64,000 nt of DNA from Lewinellaceae bacterium (GCA_020636025.1 JACJYQ010000009.1:124001-188000), one strand, 5' to 3'. Counted from the first letter of the stretch, positions 9,754-19,315 are shown. Made by a program: numbers and translations. The notes: generated by a model not told the origin, from the sequence alone.

Positions 9754-10899
9754 ATGGGTATTTCTGCCGAGCAGATTGATAACCTCCAACTCATACGCCA
9801 AAGTGCCAGAGATTTCGCTGAAACTAAAATTCGTCCTTATGTGATGGAATGGGATGAAGCACAATTTTTCCCTATGGATCTTTTTCATGAAATGGGCGGT
9901 CATGGATTTCTGGGGGTTCTGGTTCCGGAGCAATACGGAGGATCTGGATTGGGATATCAGGAATACATTACCATTATTGAAGAAATCTCTAAGGTGTGTG
10001 GTTCTATTGGCTTGAGCGTTGCAGCTCACAACTCATTGTGCACCAATCATATATTGAGTTTTGGAAGCGAAGAACAAAAACAGGCTTATCTGCCAAAACT
10101 TGCCACAGGTGAGTGGATTGGCGCCTGGGGCCTTACGGAGCCCAACACCGGATCGGATGCCATGCGCATGCAATGTGTGGCAGAACGTGATGGAGATTAC
10201 TGGGTGTTAAACGGAACCAAATCGTGGATCACTCACGGCAAGAGCGGACATGCAGCAGTTGTCATAGTTCGGACCGGTGAACTGCTCGATAGCCGGGGAA
10301 TGACCGCTTTTGTAGTTGAAAGAGGTACACCTGGTTTCAGTGCCGGTAAAAAAGAAAACAAATTGGGTATGCGCGCTTCCGAAACGGCAGAAATGATCTT
10401 TGACAACTGCCGCGTGCACAAAAGTCAAATTTTAGGCAACGAAGGAGAGGGCTTTATCCAGGCCATGAAAATTCTCGATGGCGGTAGAATATCCATCGCC
10501 TCTCTGGCTCTTGGCATTGCAAAAGGAGCATATGAAGCCTCAGTAAACTACGCCAAAGAACGCCACCAGTTTGGACAACCTATTGCCAAGTTCCAGGGAA
10601 TATCTTTTAAGCTGGCAGATATGGCCACCAAAATTGAAGCAGCCGAACTGTTAACCCGACAAGCCGGTGCTCTAAAAATGGCTGGTGAAAAGCATACCAA
10701 AGAAGCTGCCATGGCCAAATATTACGCCTCTGAAATATCGGTTGAAGTCAGCACAGACGCAGTACAAATCTTCGGCGGCTATGGCTACACCAAAGATTTC
10801 CCAGTAGAAAAATTCTACCGTGATTCCAAACTCTGCACCATCGGCGAAGGCACCTCAGAGGTGCAGAAACTGGTAATTGCACGGGAAGCAATGCTTTAA
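9754..10899 (+). CDS. Short-chain acyl-CoA dehydrogenase
   Basis: A 381-residue flavoenzyme of normal family length with the three acyl-CoA dehydrogenase domains in order: N-terminal helical, middle beta and C-terminal helical. Signature segments include GAWGLTEPNTGSDA (FAD/substrate loop), RMQC and the C-terminal QIFGGYGYTKDFPVEKFYRD. The catalytic base is Glu365 in IGEGTSEVQ, as in butyryl-CoA dehydrogenase rather than the isovaleryl or long-chain types. It oxidises acyl-CoA to enoyl-CoA in the cytoplasm and passes electrons to ETF. No other beta-oxidation gene is adjacent. Substrate chain length is inferred from family resemblance. Confidence 0.93.
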   Translation: MGISAEQIDNLQLIRQSARDFAETKIRPYVMEWDEAQFFPMDLFHEMGGHGFLGVLVPEQYGGSGLGYQEYITIIEEISKVCGSIGLSVAAHNSLCTNHILSFGSEEQKQAYLPKLATGEWIGAWGLTEPNTGSDAMRMQCVAERDGDYWVLNGTKSWITHGKSGHAAVVIVRTGELLDSRGMTAFVVERGTPGFSAGKKENKLGMRASETAEMIFDNCRVHKSQILGNEGEGFIQAMKILDGGRISIASLALGIAKGAYEASVNYAKERHQFGQPIAKFQGISFKLADMATKIEAAELLTRQAGALKMAGEKHTKEAAMAKYYASEISVEVSTDAVQIFGGYGYTKDFPVEKFYRDSKLCTIGEGTSEVQKLVIAREAML

Positions 10900-10901
10900 T
10901 A

Positions 10902-10991
10902 AATGAACAATGAACAATGAACAATGATAATATCAATCAATAAATCATCGAATGTTGTTCATTGTTCATTGTTCATTAACCATTAACCATT
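10902..10991. repeat. Inverted heptamer repeats between convergent genes
   Basis: The block 10902-10926 repeats TGAACAA and 10954-10977 is its inverse, repeating TTGTTCA, so a long hairpin forms between the convergent acyl-CoA dehydrogenase and beta-propeller genes. A second heptamer array (TTAACCA, 10976-10997) runs into the end of the beta-propeller gene and supplies its last codons and stop. It probably acts as a two-way terminator. Confidence 0.75.
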
Positions 10992-13733
10992 AACCACTAA
11001 TTTCCCGCTTCTCTTCTTCCCATTCAAGTTGATTTGCCAGAGATAAACTCCGGCTGGAATGTTATTTAGCCGCACTTCGTGTCTGTTGCTGTTAACTTTT
11101 TCACTTCTTATAAGTTTTCCTGAAAGGTCAAACAATTGCAGGTTTGCTGATTTAATGGTCTGGTTGCCTAATTCAAAGAGCACCTTTTCGGTTGCTGGAT
11201 TTGGATAAATACTTACCTGAATATTATCTCCCAGTTCTTTTGTGCCGGATGCAGGCATAAAGTTCGCGGTGAACATGCCGATGCTGTGGGTGGCTGCTAC
11301 CACTAAACCATCGGATGGACGGTTGTCAACGAAACTAACCACAGAGCTTCCGATTTCAGCCTGGGCTTCCTGAACCCATTGTGTACCCGGTTGACCGGAA
11401 GCATGCAATTCAAGTGAATCGGCGCTATAAAGTCCGACACTGGTTCCGCAGAAATATTTGAAATTACCATCCGGGTATGGCAAAATACTTACCCAGCGAA
11501 TGGATGGTCCACTTCCTGAGCCGACCAGGTTTGACTCCAGGTTGCCGGCTACTTTTTGCCATGTAGCCCCCGCATCTTCTGTCAGGTAAATGCTGTAAAG
11601 GTTGTAATTGGAATAAACCAATACAACCCGGTCTCCATTAGTTGGGTCTACTGCCAGGCAGTTGATGTATGCATTTCCGGCTGTGAGTGGTGATGTAATC
11701 GGAGTCAGGGACGGTGTGCCGGAATTGGCATTGTCTATTCTGTAAATCTTGTTATTGGTAGAGCCGAGATAAACCCGGTGCATTGGATTAGCTTCCGATA
11801 CGCCTATGGCCGAAAATTTGCTATTGGTAGCTGTCTCTTCCAGGGTATCCGGAAACATCGTCCAGCCGGTAGAGATAGAATCCCATTCTCCTAACAAACT
11901 AATAGACCCCAAAGCCGACTGGCGATAAAATTGTCGACCAGCAGGCAGGTAAAGCACGTTGGCATCATTTGGATCTAAAGCTAGTGGGTTAATAAACATA
12001 TAATCATCCTTAACTCGACCAATCGGATCAACTCTCTGGAATGCTTGTACATTCCCCTGTCCATCCAGCTTCACTTTGGCTACTCTGCCTTGTTGAATGG
12101 ATAGTACATGGAACTCTTTATTTGGGGCTACTGCACCGTATGATCCGTCGCCATTTACAGTTTGTTTCCACAAGGCACTTGGTTCGAGTGAATTGACGAA
12201 AAAGTTTCCATTATCCTGTAAGCCTCCAATAAGTGTGCTATCGTTTGGTGCGTTTTTATCAATGATGGCTGTGTAGAACTGAGTAGTCACATATCCATTG
12301 TTGAGTCGATCCCAGTTTACAAATGGCGCCAAACAATCATCAGTCCTGTGCAGACCGCCATCACTACAAGAGAGCATCACATTGGCATTGGACGGTAAGA
12401 AGAGAAGTTCATGAATATCAGGGTGGTGATTTGGATATAATTCAAAAAATGGCAGCTCCGTTCCAATTTTATAACCGCCAACTTTGGTGATGCTGTCAGC
12501 GCTGGCAAATCCATCAGTGCTTCTCCAGATGTTGGTTCCGCCAATGAATACATTATTGGTGCCTGGCTGCACCTTTACTACCAGATCATAACCGCCTTGA
12601 GCGGCACATTGGTCAAACTGAGTGCCATCACTGGGCAAATTAGCGGAAAGATCAGTCCAGTTACCACCGGCACCGGAGCCATCCCCACTTACAAATTCGT
12701 AGCGGAACAGGCTGGTCCAGTCGTCGCTGCTGATATAATAGGTTGAATGCCCGGAACCAGGCGTTGTGCCAAAGAAATATACCTGATCCTCATTGTTGGG
12801 GTTTATGCCAATGACGATCCTGTCATAGACATTGGGCATAAACTGCGGGGTAATGTTTGTCCAGGTAGTTCCATTTGTGCTACGATAAATACCTTTCTGT
12901 GCTCCATCGCTGCTCAAAGTGGCATATAAAACGCCGGAAGACGTAATGGCAACGTCTGTGAAATAAGAGAATGGAGATGAACCGGCGCTTCCGCGCACTA
13001 CGGTCCAGGAGCTGCCGCCATTTGTACTTCTGAAAATGGCACCATAGGTCGCTGCATATACAATATCAGCAGTGGCGACCGGATCTGTAACTACCCGCCA
13101 GGCACCTTGCCATACGGTGGTAAATGATTGTGGATTTCCATTATTGGTACCATTGATTGGCGCCCAGGTATTGCCGCCATCGGTGCTTTTGAACATGCCA
13201 TCTCCCAGGTAAAAAGCATTTCCGCCGGAGGCTGATGTCCCATATAATTCACCTGAAATATAGTACCATGTGTCTGTTTTACCAGGTCGTGTGTCCTGCG
13301 CAATGCTTACACAACCAGGATGCGCATCAATTGGCGTTTTGCGCGACCAGCTTTGTCCGCCGTCTTCACTTAACCACACTCCACCGGAAACACTACCTGC
13401 CAGCAGGCGATTTTCATTGGTAACATCCATAGCCAGTGCACGGGTTCTCCCGCCGTAATTATACGGGCCACGAGACACCCAGGTAGGGGAAGAGCGATCT
13501 AGGCTGGGTTGTGTCATGGCGGCTGCAAATTGCCGTTCAGCATAGGAAATGCCTGCCGGAATTTCTCCTGTTTCAGGATCGGCCAACATTTGTCGTTGCC
13601 ATTCGCGACGGAGTTCGCCATTTTCTTCTGATGCGCCGGATGGCATCTGTACAGGGGATTTATCTATTTGGAAATAGAAAAATGAGGATACAAGCAATGA
13701 AACAACTGCAAAAACGGGTAGAATTTTTTTCAT
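10983..13733 (-). CDS. Secreted beta-propeller (BNR/sortilin-like) protein with T9SS sorting domain
   Basis: A 916-residue protein with a signal peptide or membrane anchor (residues 3-24) and a long chain of blades with BNR-type turns (SEDGGQSW, STDGGNTW, STNGGSSW, TEDAGATW), as in xyloglucanase-type GH74 proteins and sortilin domains. The last 75 residues are a type A sorting domain: IYPNPATEKVLFEL, LQLFDLSGKLI, IPAGVYLWQI. It is therefore probably exported by T9SS and attached to the surface or released. No catalytic residues could be assigned, so hydrolase activity is unproven. Its final codons fall inside a heptamer repeat. Confidence 0.88.
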   Translation of the reverse strand: MKKILPVFAVVSLLVSSFFYFQIDKSPVQMPSGASEENGELRREWQRQMLADPETGEIPAGISYAERQFAAAMTQPSLDRSSPTWVSRGPYNYGGRTRALAMDVTNENRLLAGSVSGGVWLSEDGGQSWSRKTPIDAHPGCVSIAQDTRPGKTDTWYYISGELYGTSASGGNAFYLGDGMFKSTDGGNTWAPINGTNNGNPQSFTTVWQGAWRVVTDPVATADIVYAATYGAIFRSTNGGSSWTVVRGSAGSSPFSYFTDVAITSSGVLYATLSSDGAQKGIYRSTNGTTWTNITPQFMPNVYDRIVIGINPNNEDQVYFFGTTPGSGHSTYYISSDDWTSLFRYEFVSGDGSGAGGNWTDLSANLPSDGTQFDQCAAQGGYDLVVKVQPGTNNVFIGGTNIWRSTDGFASADSITKVGGYKIGTELPFFELYPNHHPDIHELLFLPSNANVMLSCSDGGLHRTDDCLAPFVNWDRLNNGYVTTQFYTAIIDKNAPNDSTLIGGLQDNGNFFVNSLEPSALWKQTVNGDGSYGAVAPNKEFHVLSIQQGRVAKVKLDGQGNVQAFQRVDPIGRVKDDYMFINPLALDPNDANVLYLPAGRQFYRQSALGSISLLGEWDSISTGWTMFPDTLEETATNSKFSAIGVSEANPMHRVYLGSTNNKIYRIDNANSGTPSLTPITSPLTAGNAYINCLAVDPTNGDRVVLVYSNYNLYSIYLTEDAGATWQKVAGNLESNLVGSGSGPSIRWVSILPYPDGNFKYFCGTSVGLYSADSLELHASGQPGTQWVQEAQAEIGSSVVSFVDNRPSDGLVVAATHSIGMFTANFMPASGTKELGDNIQVSIYPNPATEKVLFELGNQTIKSANLQLFDLSGKLIRSEKVNSNRHEVRLNNIPAGVYLWQINLNGKKRSGKLVVNG

Positions 13734-13842
13734 GGAAATGCGATTTAGTCGGGCAAGATAGAAAATGTCGGACAGCTGTAAAGCGCTAAGGCTTTACAGC
13801 ATTAAAATTATTCATGCTAATTGTCAAAAATTATCAGCTGAA

Positions 13843-15222
13843 TCAGAGGCCCCGTACATCCACAGCCACTTTGCCCTTGGAGTAAAGGTTCACCCGAATG
13901 CTGGATGGTGTAACGTGTACATCCTGAACCGCCACACTATCAATGGTGCCTTTCAGTACCACTCCCGGTTGTATTTCGTAAAAATCGAGTGTCTCCTGAA
14001 CCGAGTTTTTAATGCTGGTTACGTTTTCAGCCATTGGGAAAGTCATGGCTGAAGCCATTTTTCTTTTTATCGGACCCTGAAAAATCCAGGCGGCGCTTCG
14101 CAGCAGGAAGCTTCGCGTATCAAAGTGAAAATCCAGGTCTTTTACTTCAACGGCATTTTTGACTGTATTAAAAACCGGTTTGCCAATGAAGTAAATATCT
14201 CCTTTGAATGAGCCGCTCAACCGGGTATTTACCACCAATTTATCATTGTTTCCCCAGAGCTTTAGATCCTCCACCTTTACTTTCTTTTTCCCACTCTCAA
14301 ATACCTGCCCAATCATCATATTTTTGGCCAAACGTTCTGCTTCGGCAAATGGAACATCCGTCGCAAACTGCATGATGAAATCATCAGGTGCATCTGTGAT
14401 GAGGTTTAGGTCGGGTAAAAACGAATTCTGTCTGAACGAGGGTTCAGCGCCAAAAGTGACATCATTGATACATTCAATGGCAATGGTTGATTGAATGGTA
14501 TTGTTATAGGAATTCAATGGAGTCATCCCAATACTAATGGGTGTTGTTTTCGACCACATTTGATAGGCACTATCCAGCAGGACAGGTTCCTGTATGGCTG
14601 TCCAGGCAGATTGCACGTAGGGACGCAGGTTTATTTGCTGGTTTACGTATTTGTCAATTTCTTCGGCGAGCGTTTTTTTGCTTCGGTTGAGTGCCAGGTT
14701 GGCAATGGTTTCCACACTAATATCTCCTAAGCCTGTTTTAAGTACCGGGCGTTGAAGCCACTCATGCCATTCTACTTCGGTCTGGGTAGAGATAGTCCAG
14801 TCCTGATTTAACCTGAAAACAGTTCTGAAATTCAGCGCCAGCTCGGCAACGGCTTCAGCAGCAGTACCAAATACCAGTTCTTTCTTTATCCAGAGTTTTA
14901 GGGGAACGCGGTATTTCAGGGTATTGCCGAACATACTCAGGGTGATGTTCTGACTTTTCCAGGCGTTAAACATAAGACCGTCATAGCCATTATCTGAATA
15001 TGAATAATCTTCGTACAAAGCATGCCCGGACAAACTGTTATTTAGTGAAGCCACCAGGTCGCTGATGGGAATATAAATGGGTATGCTTAGAGTTGATACC
15101 AGCGCTTGTTCTTCTGCATTATCGTATTGCTCCATAGGCCTGGGTGCGTTGGTGATCTTTTGAGTTTTACAAAAACTAAAGATAACAGTGAGGATGAGGC
15201 TGTAGGCTAAGATCTTTTTCAT
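13843..15222 (-). CDS. DUF4403 family lipoprotein
   Basis: A 459-residue protein with a lipobox (VIFSFCK, Cys18). It matches my memory of DUF4403 proteins: an early SIPIYIPISDLVASLN segment, repeated amphipathic strands and a C-terminal KGTIDSVAVQDVHVTPSSIRV part. DUF4403 folds are thought to be related to lipid-binding tubular (BPI/TULIP-like) modules, so a role at the outer membrane is possible but untested. It is separated by about 110 bases from the beta-propeller gene on the same strand. Confidence 0.8.
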   Translation of the reverse strand: MKKILAYSLILTVIFSFCKTQKITNAPRPMEQYDNAEEQALVSTLSIPIYIPISDLVASLNNSLSGHALYEDYSYSDNGYDGLMFNAWKSQNITLSMFGNTLKYRVPLKLWIKKELVFGTAAEAVAELALNFRTVFRLNQDWTISTQTEVEWHEWLQRPVLKTGLGDISVETIANLALNRSKKTLAEEIDKYVNQQINLRPYVQSAWTAIQEPVLLDSAYQMWSKTTPISIGMTPLNSYNNTIQSTIAIECINDVTFGAEPSFRQNSFLPDLNLITDAPDDFIMQFATDVPFAEAERLAKNMMIGQVFESGKKKVKVEDLKLWGNNDKLVVNTRLSGSFKGDIYFIGKPVFNTVKNAVEVKDLDFHFDTRSFLLRSAAWIFQGPIKRKMASAMTFPMAENVTSIKNSVQETLDFYEIQPGVVLKGTIDSVAVQDVHVTPSSIRVNLYSKGKVAVDVRGL

Positions 15223-15267
15223 GGTTTTTGAATTCGATGCAATATAATATACTGTGATCAGTCTTTT

Positions 15268-15882
15268 TCAGCGTTTGTTTTCCAATATTTCAGTTCCGTT
15301 TTTACCGCAACAAAAAAGCAGGTCCAGGACTGACAAGTTGGGCAGGAAGCCGTGTTTTTCCTGAAATACCTGGGGATAATGGGATAATGAGCTAATATGA
15401 TAATTTGATAATGAGTTAAATGGATGATCGGGACTTTGCTTCGCAGAGCTGTTTCCTTGAAAGGTGTTGGTGAGTTTCAGTTCTCCAGGCCAATGCATTT
15501 TTTTGATCAAAATTAATTCAATTAACTGGCGGTTCAGGTCGAAGAGGAATTCGTATTGCTTTTCATATAAAGGCTTTAGGTAATCTGCATAATGTTCAAA
15601 ATAAGGCGCGTTCCCGTAAGCTGTTTGGATGCTTCGCCAATGTTGAGTTTGCCAGTTTTCGGTGTAGGAAATGCGAACCTCTTGTATGGGTGTTTGCTGA
15701 TGTTTGCCTTTTTCCAAAGGAATGCTCAATCTCTGAATGCCATTGGGACCGGCGATCGTGGCTCTGTTCCGTATCCCGCCTTTTTGGTAATTCTCACAAG
15801 CCTCCAACGCCACTTCAGGGGCATTCCAGAACAGGGAACACCATTGGATGGATGGAAGGTAGGCGGTTGGCAAGGTGAGCAT
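15268..15882 (-). CDS. WbqC family protein with an in-frame repeat insertion
   Basis: A 204-residue WbqC-like protein: LPTAYLPSIQWCSLF at the N-terminus, the NRATIAGPNGIQRLSIPL strand, HWRSIQTAYGNAPYFEHY, and the C-terminal EKHGFLPNLSVLDLLF. Members lie in polysaccharide or amino-sugar contexts, and the reaction is not established. Between the last helix and the conserved C-terminal motif, about 17 residues (HPFNSLSNYHISSLSHY) are encoded by an AT-rich tandem repeat that also occurs after rarA. The frame is kept, so the gene may still work. Confidence 0.88.
   Translation of the reverse strand: MLTLPTAYLPSIQWCSLFWNAPEVALEACENYQKGGIRNRATIAGPNGIQRLSIPLEKGKHQQTPIQEVRISYTENWQTQHWRSIQTAYGNAPYFEHYADYLKPLYEKQYEFLFDLNRQLIELILIKKMHWPGELKLTNTFQGNSSAKQSPDHPFNSLSNYHISSLSHYPQVFQEKHGFLPNLSVLDLLFCCGKNGTEILENKR
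15383..15415. repeat. Tandem repeat lying inside the WbqC coding sequence
   Basis: Units GATAAT, GCTAAT, GATAAT, GATAAT in series, near-identical in order to 8179-8209 after rarA. Here it is translated in frame on the minus strand. Confidence 0.75.
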
Positions 15883-15933
15883 AAAATTGATTTTCTATGA
15901 ATGACTAGCGTTGGTTATGGATTCTTTTCTGGA

Positions 15934-16090
15934 TTTCCGAAATTCGATTTGTTCGATTTCCGATTTCCGAGTGGATTTGGGATTTAATATTGAATTTATG
16001 GTAACATCAAGGAAACTGTAATGAATCATCATTCACAAATCAAAAATCAAATCAAATATCGGAATTCGAACAAATCGAATATCGAAATTC
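15934..16090. repeat. Large AT-rich inverted repeat between WbqC and TraB/GumN genes
   Basis: 15934-15971 carries TTTCCGAAATTCGATTTGTT-type units and 16055-16090 carries their complement (ATCGGAATTCGAACAAATCG). The arms are imperfect and enclose about 80 bases. It lies downstream of the TraB/GumN gene and upstream of the WbqC gene, both minus strand, so it could end the first transcript. Confidence 0.65.
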
Positions 16091-16124
16091 TCCTCAGGTT
16101 CCAATTATTGGAAGACCGACTTCG

Positions 16125-16916
16125 TCAAAATACAGGCCTCACTTTACAACCAAGTCTCTTAAGGATCCGAAGCATCCCTTTGCCACCCGCCAGGTGCCCG
16201 GCGCCTACAGCACAAAACAGCGCTTTCTCATTTGCGATTTCTAGAAATCGATTGGCCATGGTAATGTTTCGATCGTAAATCAGGATTTTCCGCATGCCCT
16301 TGGCGTCTTTTTTGGCCGATTGGTATAGCGCCTTGATGTCGCCAGATTCGTATTGCTTCATCATTTTTTTCATCCTTTTTTGCTGTCGCTTTTTATTCTT
16401 CAGCGTCCAGGTCAGGTTTTTCAGATGTTGCTCAAAAGAAATTTTATGCAATGTTTTGATCTGATCCTGAAAGGTTTCTACACCGGTGGTTTCTTTCCCC
16501 ATGCTGGTTGCGATGCCATAGAGTGTCTCGTCTAGTGATTGGGCCATATCATCCTGCATATTGGCAGTGGCCAACATGGCTGAAACCGACATCGGGTGCA
16601 TGTGCTGTATGGAAGCTACGTCTATCCCCAGCTTTTTTTGACTAAAGTAAATTAACTGTTTCCAGGCGCCTCTTGAGAGGAAATCTTGTAGGGTTTTACC
16701 TTCCGGCAAGGTAAGTGCCGAAGATAAGGCTACAGAATCGGCTTCTGAGAAATCAAATTCTGTGGCAAATATGTCACATTGTGATATGGTTTCCCGTGCT
16801 GTCTCAATCCAGCCAAAGGCTCGTATATCCCGAACATGCATGGTGCCAAACAGAAATGAGTCTTGACCGCCTTTTGCGGGTGTTATGCGCCAGAGAAGAG
16901 AATTTTGTTTAGCCAT
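16125..16916 (-). CDS. TraB/GumN family protein
   Basis: A 263-residue protein with the family's two paired motifs: FGTMHVRD near the start (23-30) and GAGHLAGGKGML near the end. Between them are DIFATEFDF and the helix KTLHKISFEQHLKNL. TraB/GumN (Tiki-like) proteins are considered metalloproteases that use a Glu and two GxxH motifs. Most relatives carry a signal peptide, but this one begins MAKQNSLLWRITPA without one and so appears cytoplasmic. It lies 18 bases downstream of the membrane-protein gene on the same strand, probably in one transcript with it and the kinase-like gene. Confidence 0.85.
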   Translation of the reverse strand: MAKQNSLLWRITPAKGGQDSFLFGTMHVRDIRAFGWIETARETISQCDIFATEFDFSEADSVALSSALTLPEGKTLQDFLSRGAWKQLIYFSQKKLGIDVASIQHMHPMSVSAMLATANMQDDMAQSLDETLYGIATSMGKETTGVETFQDQIKTLHKISFEQHLKNLTWTLKNKKRQQKRMKKMMKQYESGDIKALYQSAKKDAKGMRKILIYDRNITMANRFLEIANEKALFCAVGAGHLAGGKGMLRILKRLGCKVRPVF

Positions 16917-16934
16917 AAAAGGATAGGAAAATGT

Positions 16935-18035
16935 TTATTTGCAGGGAATATCTTCCAGACGATCCGAATCAAGAACCCACTGATCTACTGAAAGTAAAAA
17001 AAGGCCTTTGTACTCCTGATCTGTTCCTGCTATACGACAAAGGTATTCACCGTATTGTTTACATGTTCGATCCGAAACAAACATAGGTACACGCAGGTAT
17101 TTTGTTGAAAGATCATCCAAAAACAGTTTAGTGCCTTCTCCAAAGGCAACTTCTGGCCATAGTTCTTTCAAGTGCTGATTTTCAATTTTCGAAGGGTCCT
17201 GCACATAAAATGTTGCTTCTGCCTGGGTGTTGCTGTACAATTGCCAGCTCAGATTATAAGGCCAACAATGAAAGAAATAGATAATCGGGCAGAGCCAGGC
17301 AAGAGCAATTGCGGGAGCCATTTTCCAATGTAGGTGTTTGACATGGGCTGATTCAGAATTGTGTTTAATGATCAGAGCCAACATCACTGCCAGGCTTACA
17401 TTCCAGGGGATCACTACAAAATTCCATTGTAGTTTCATTAGGAAAATAACAATCAGTACATGCATGGCTATCAGGCTGGGTGCAGCCAGTTTGCGGGTTT
17501 TAGCGGACAGCATTCCAAGCCCAAGTATCATTTCCAAAACTGCTATTGAATACCCCATCCAGTGTTGAAGTCCAAATTCTTTGGTCGCTTCAAAGGCATC
17601 ACAAAACCAGGGAAAATTACCGCTGACAAAGTGTGGATTGATTTTATTGAAACCGCTCCAGCAATACATGCCTGCGATTACCCATAAACTGCCTTTGAGC
17701 CCAACGCCCGTAACTTGACCGGTAAACATCAGCAAACCAAACCACAACCATGGTTGAAGTCTGTTTAGATCCAGCAAACAATAAATTAGGAGGAGAAGGC
17801 TCGTTCCAGCCAGTATCCATTTTCTATTAGGAAAGATAAGCACTGCAATCAACCCGGCAATAGCAGGCAAACCGACCCAAATTTCGCCGCCGCCTTGTTT
17901 TGCCTGTCCAACAAGTGGCAATAGTGGCACGATGCTTCTGTCACCAAATCCCCAAAGTGCAGGTGATAATGCCATGCAGCCGAGAATACCCAGTGCAACA
18001 ACTTGTATTACCCTACTTTGAATCTTGACTTCCAA
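16935..18035 (-). CDS. Polytopic membrane protein (DoxX/HTTM-like)
   Basis: A 366-residue protein with about eight to nine hydrophobic helices (first at 10-30, then 52-68, 74-90, 95-125, 160-178, 185-225, 240-258) and a soluble C-terminal part of about 105 residues. The segment FNKINPHFVSGNFPWF is reminiscent of DoxX/MauE/HTTM-type proteins, where such helices carry redox or quinone-linked functions. The family assignment is tentative. It starts 10 bases after the kinase-like gene ends, so the two are probably an operon. Confidence 0.7.
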   Translation of the reverse strand: MEVKIQSRVIQVVALGILGCMALSPALWGFGDRSIVPLLPLVGQAKQGGGEIWVGLPAIAGLIAVLIFPNRKWILAGTSLLLLIYCLLDLNRLQPWLWFGLLMFTGQVTGVGLKGSLWVIAGMYCWSGFNKINPHFVSGNFPWFCDAFEATKEFGLQHWMGYSIAVLEMILGLGMLSAKTRKLAAPSLIAMHVLIVIFLMKLQWNFVVIPWNVSLAVMLALIIKHNSESAHVKHLHWKMAPAIALAWLCPIIYFFHCWPYNLSWQLYSNTQAEATFYVQDPSKIENQHLKELWPEVAFGEGTKLFLDDLSTKYLRVPMFVSDRTCKQYGEYLCRIAGTDQEYKGLFLLSVDQWVLDSDRLEDIPCK

Positions 18036-18045
18036 GCTTAAAAAA

Positions 18046-18621
18046 TCACCAGTTTTTTTGGAAAGGAATTCCTTCGTTGTGGGAGTAAAGTGCTTTCAAA
18101 ACCAGATTGGTCACTTCTTCCCGGGTGCGAAAGGTGGTATTGATAACGATATCAAAGTTATCCAGATTTGAGCAATCGGCGCCGTATTTGGACAGAAATC
18201 TGGCATTTTCACTTGCCTTTCGCGCCAGTATCTTTTTTACCGCCTCTTCTTGAGAACCGTATACTTCACTGTCGCGAGCCGGGTCGTGAATGATGCGCTG
18301 TGCTGCAACGGCCACATCCGCCTGTAAGTAAACTTTAAAAGATTTTGGGAGAAAAAACCAGGCCATACGACTGTCGATCACGTACGATTTAGGGTCATCG
18401 TTCAACGAAATGAAAATTCCATCAATGCGCTCATCAATACTCGGGTCTGTATCTGCCAGTCGGTTCATTTCCAGGGTATCAACGCCCATTTCCTGTGCAA
18501 GCTGGCGTTGTATTCTACCGGTGGAGATGTACTCAAATCCGGTTTTTTCACAAAGAATTTTAGAAACAGCGCTTTTCCCACTGCCCAAATCTCCGGTAAG
18601 GGTAATCTTAGAATTTTGCAT
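18046..18621 (-). CDS. P-loop nucleotide kinase, cytidylate-kinase-like
   Basis: A 191-residue protein with P-loop GDLGSGKS (10-17), then CEKTGFEYISTGRIQRQLAQ, as in cytidylate kinase-like proteins where the STGxxxR segment binds the nucleotide. VIDSRMAWFF matches the family's second substrate motif and RKASENARFLSKYG the lid region. It lacks the extra insert of true bacterial CMP kinases, so the substrate is uncertain. It is first in a probable operon with the membrane protein and the TraB/GumN protein. Confidence 0.82.
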   Translation of the reverse strand: MQNSKITLTGDLGSGKSAVSKILCEKTGFEYISTGRIQRQLAQEMGVDTLEMNRLADTDPSIDERIDGIFISLNDDPKSYVIDSRMAWFFLPKSFKVYLQADVAVAAQRIIHDPARDSEVYGSQEEAVKKILARKASENARFLSKYGADCSNLDNFDIVINTTFRTREEVTNLVLKALYSHNEGIPFQKNW

Positions 18622-18674
18622 AAATCATCGACCTGCGTTTTTTGGGCGCGCTAAGGTAGATAAATTCGGTTGAA

Positions 18675-18907
18675 TGCGGAGTGTGGAGTGTGGAGTGCGG
18701 AGAGATGAATGTGGAGTGCGGAGGTGATGAAAAACGATGTTTTGAAATTAAAAGGGAATATTCGGTTTTTAATCGAATATTCCCTGGTTTGTTTAAAAGG
18801 CAGATTATTTTACTCCGCACTCCGCACTCCGCACTCCGCACTCCGCACTCCGCACTCCGCACTCCGCACTCCGCACTCCGCACTCCGCACTCCGCACTCC
18901 GCACTCC
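18675..18907. repeat. Heptamer array ACTCCGC (13 copies) with inverted partner block
   Basis: 18812-18907 is 13 uninterrupted copies of ACTCCGC plus five bases. 18675-18722 holds degenerate inverse units (GCGGAGT, GTGGAGT). Together they can form a long stem around the hairpin at 18754-18784. The array touches the stop codon of the lipocalin-like gene (18908-18910). Confidence 0.9.
18754..18784 (-). terminator. Rho-independent terminator after the lipocalin-like gene
   Basis: Perfect 11-base stem GGGAATATTCG / CGAATATTCCC with a 9-base loop. Read on the minus strand it is followed by TTTTAATTT. Confidence 0.75.
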
Positions 18908-19315
18908 TTAGTTTCTCTCAAACGTAATCACATATTGTGTGCCGCCTTGAAGAGTTTCTACGGTCATGGATGTTTCAGTAAGCGTAGTGACTTTCCAGCT
19001 GCTGGTTTCTCCGGACTCACTGTACGTAAATGTGAGTTCCTGAGCGGCATCATCGGCTACCCAGTTGCCGGAGTGCTTTACATTGAAGCTTCCATTAAAC
19101 GGAAGCTGCTTGATGATGTCAAGGTTAAATTCGTTGGTGGCTTGCAGATCGAGGGTGAATGTCTCGGTTTGTGAAACATCATTATCTGAAGCTATAACTT
19201 CAGTGGATGTCCACCCTCCGAAGAGTTGTTGTTCAAAAGTGGCTTCCTTTTTGCAGGATGGGAGGGTGAATAGCAAAGTTGCGAGGGCGAAAAGGCTGAA
19301 AATTGTGTTTTTCAT
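18908..19315 (-). CDS. Lipocalin-like lipoprotein
   Basis: A 135-residue lipoprotein; the lipobox LPSCK places Cys21. The mature part follows the Bacteroidota lipocalin-like pattern: an early GGWTSTEVIAS strand, then SGNWVADDAAQELTFTY and a final TVETLQGGTQYVITFER. Such proteins are small beta-barrels held in a membrane, usually of unknown ligand. The stop codon abuts the ACTCCGC heptamer array. Transcription probably ends at the hairpin at 18754-18784. Confidence 0.8.
   Translation of the reverse strand: MKNTIFSLFALATLLFTLPSCKKEATFEQQLFGGWTSTEVIASDNDVSQTETFTLDLQATNEFNLDIIKQLPFNGSFNVKHSGNWVADDAAQELTFTYSESGETSSWKVTTLTETSMTVETLQGGTQYVITFERN

Noticed and set aside
18812..18907. Regular repeat array that could be taken for CRISPR
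   Set aside because: The unit is seven bases with no spacers and no cas genes nearby; it is a simple tandem repeat.
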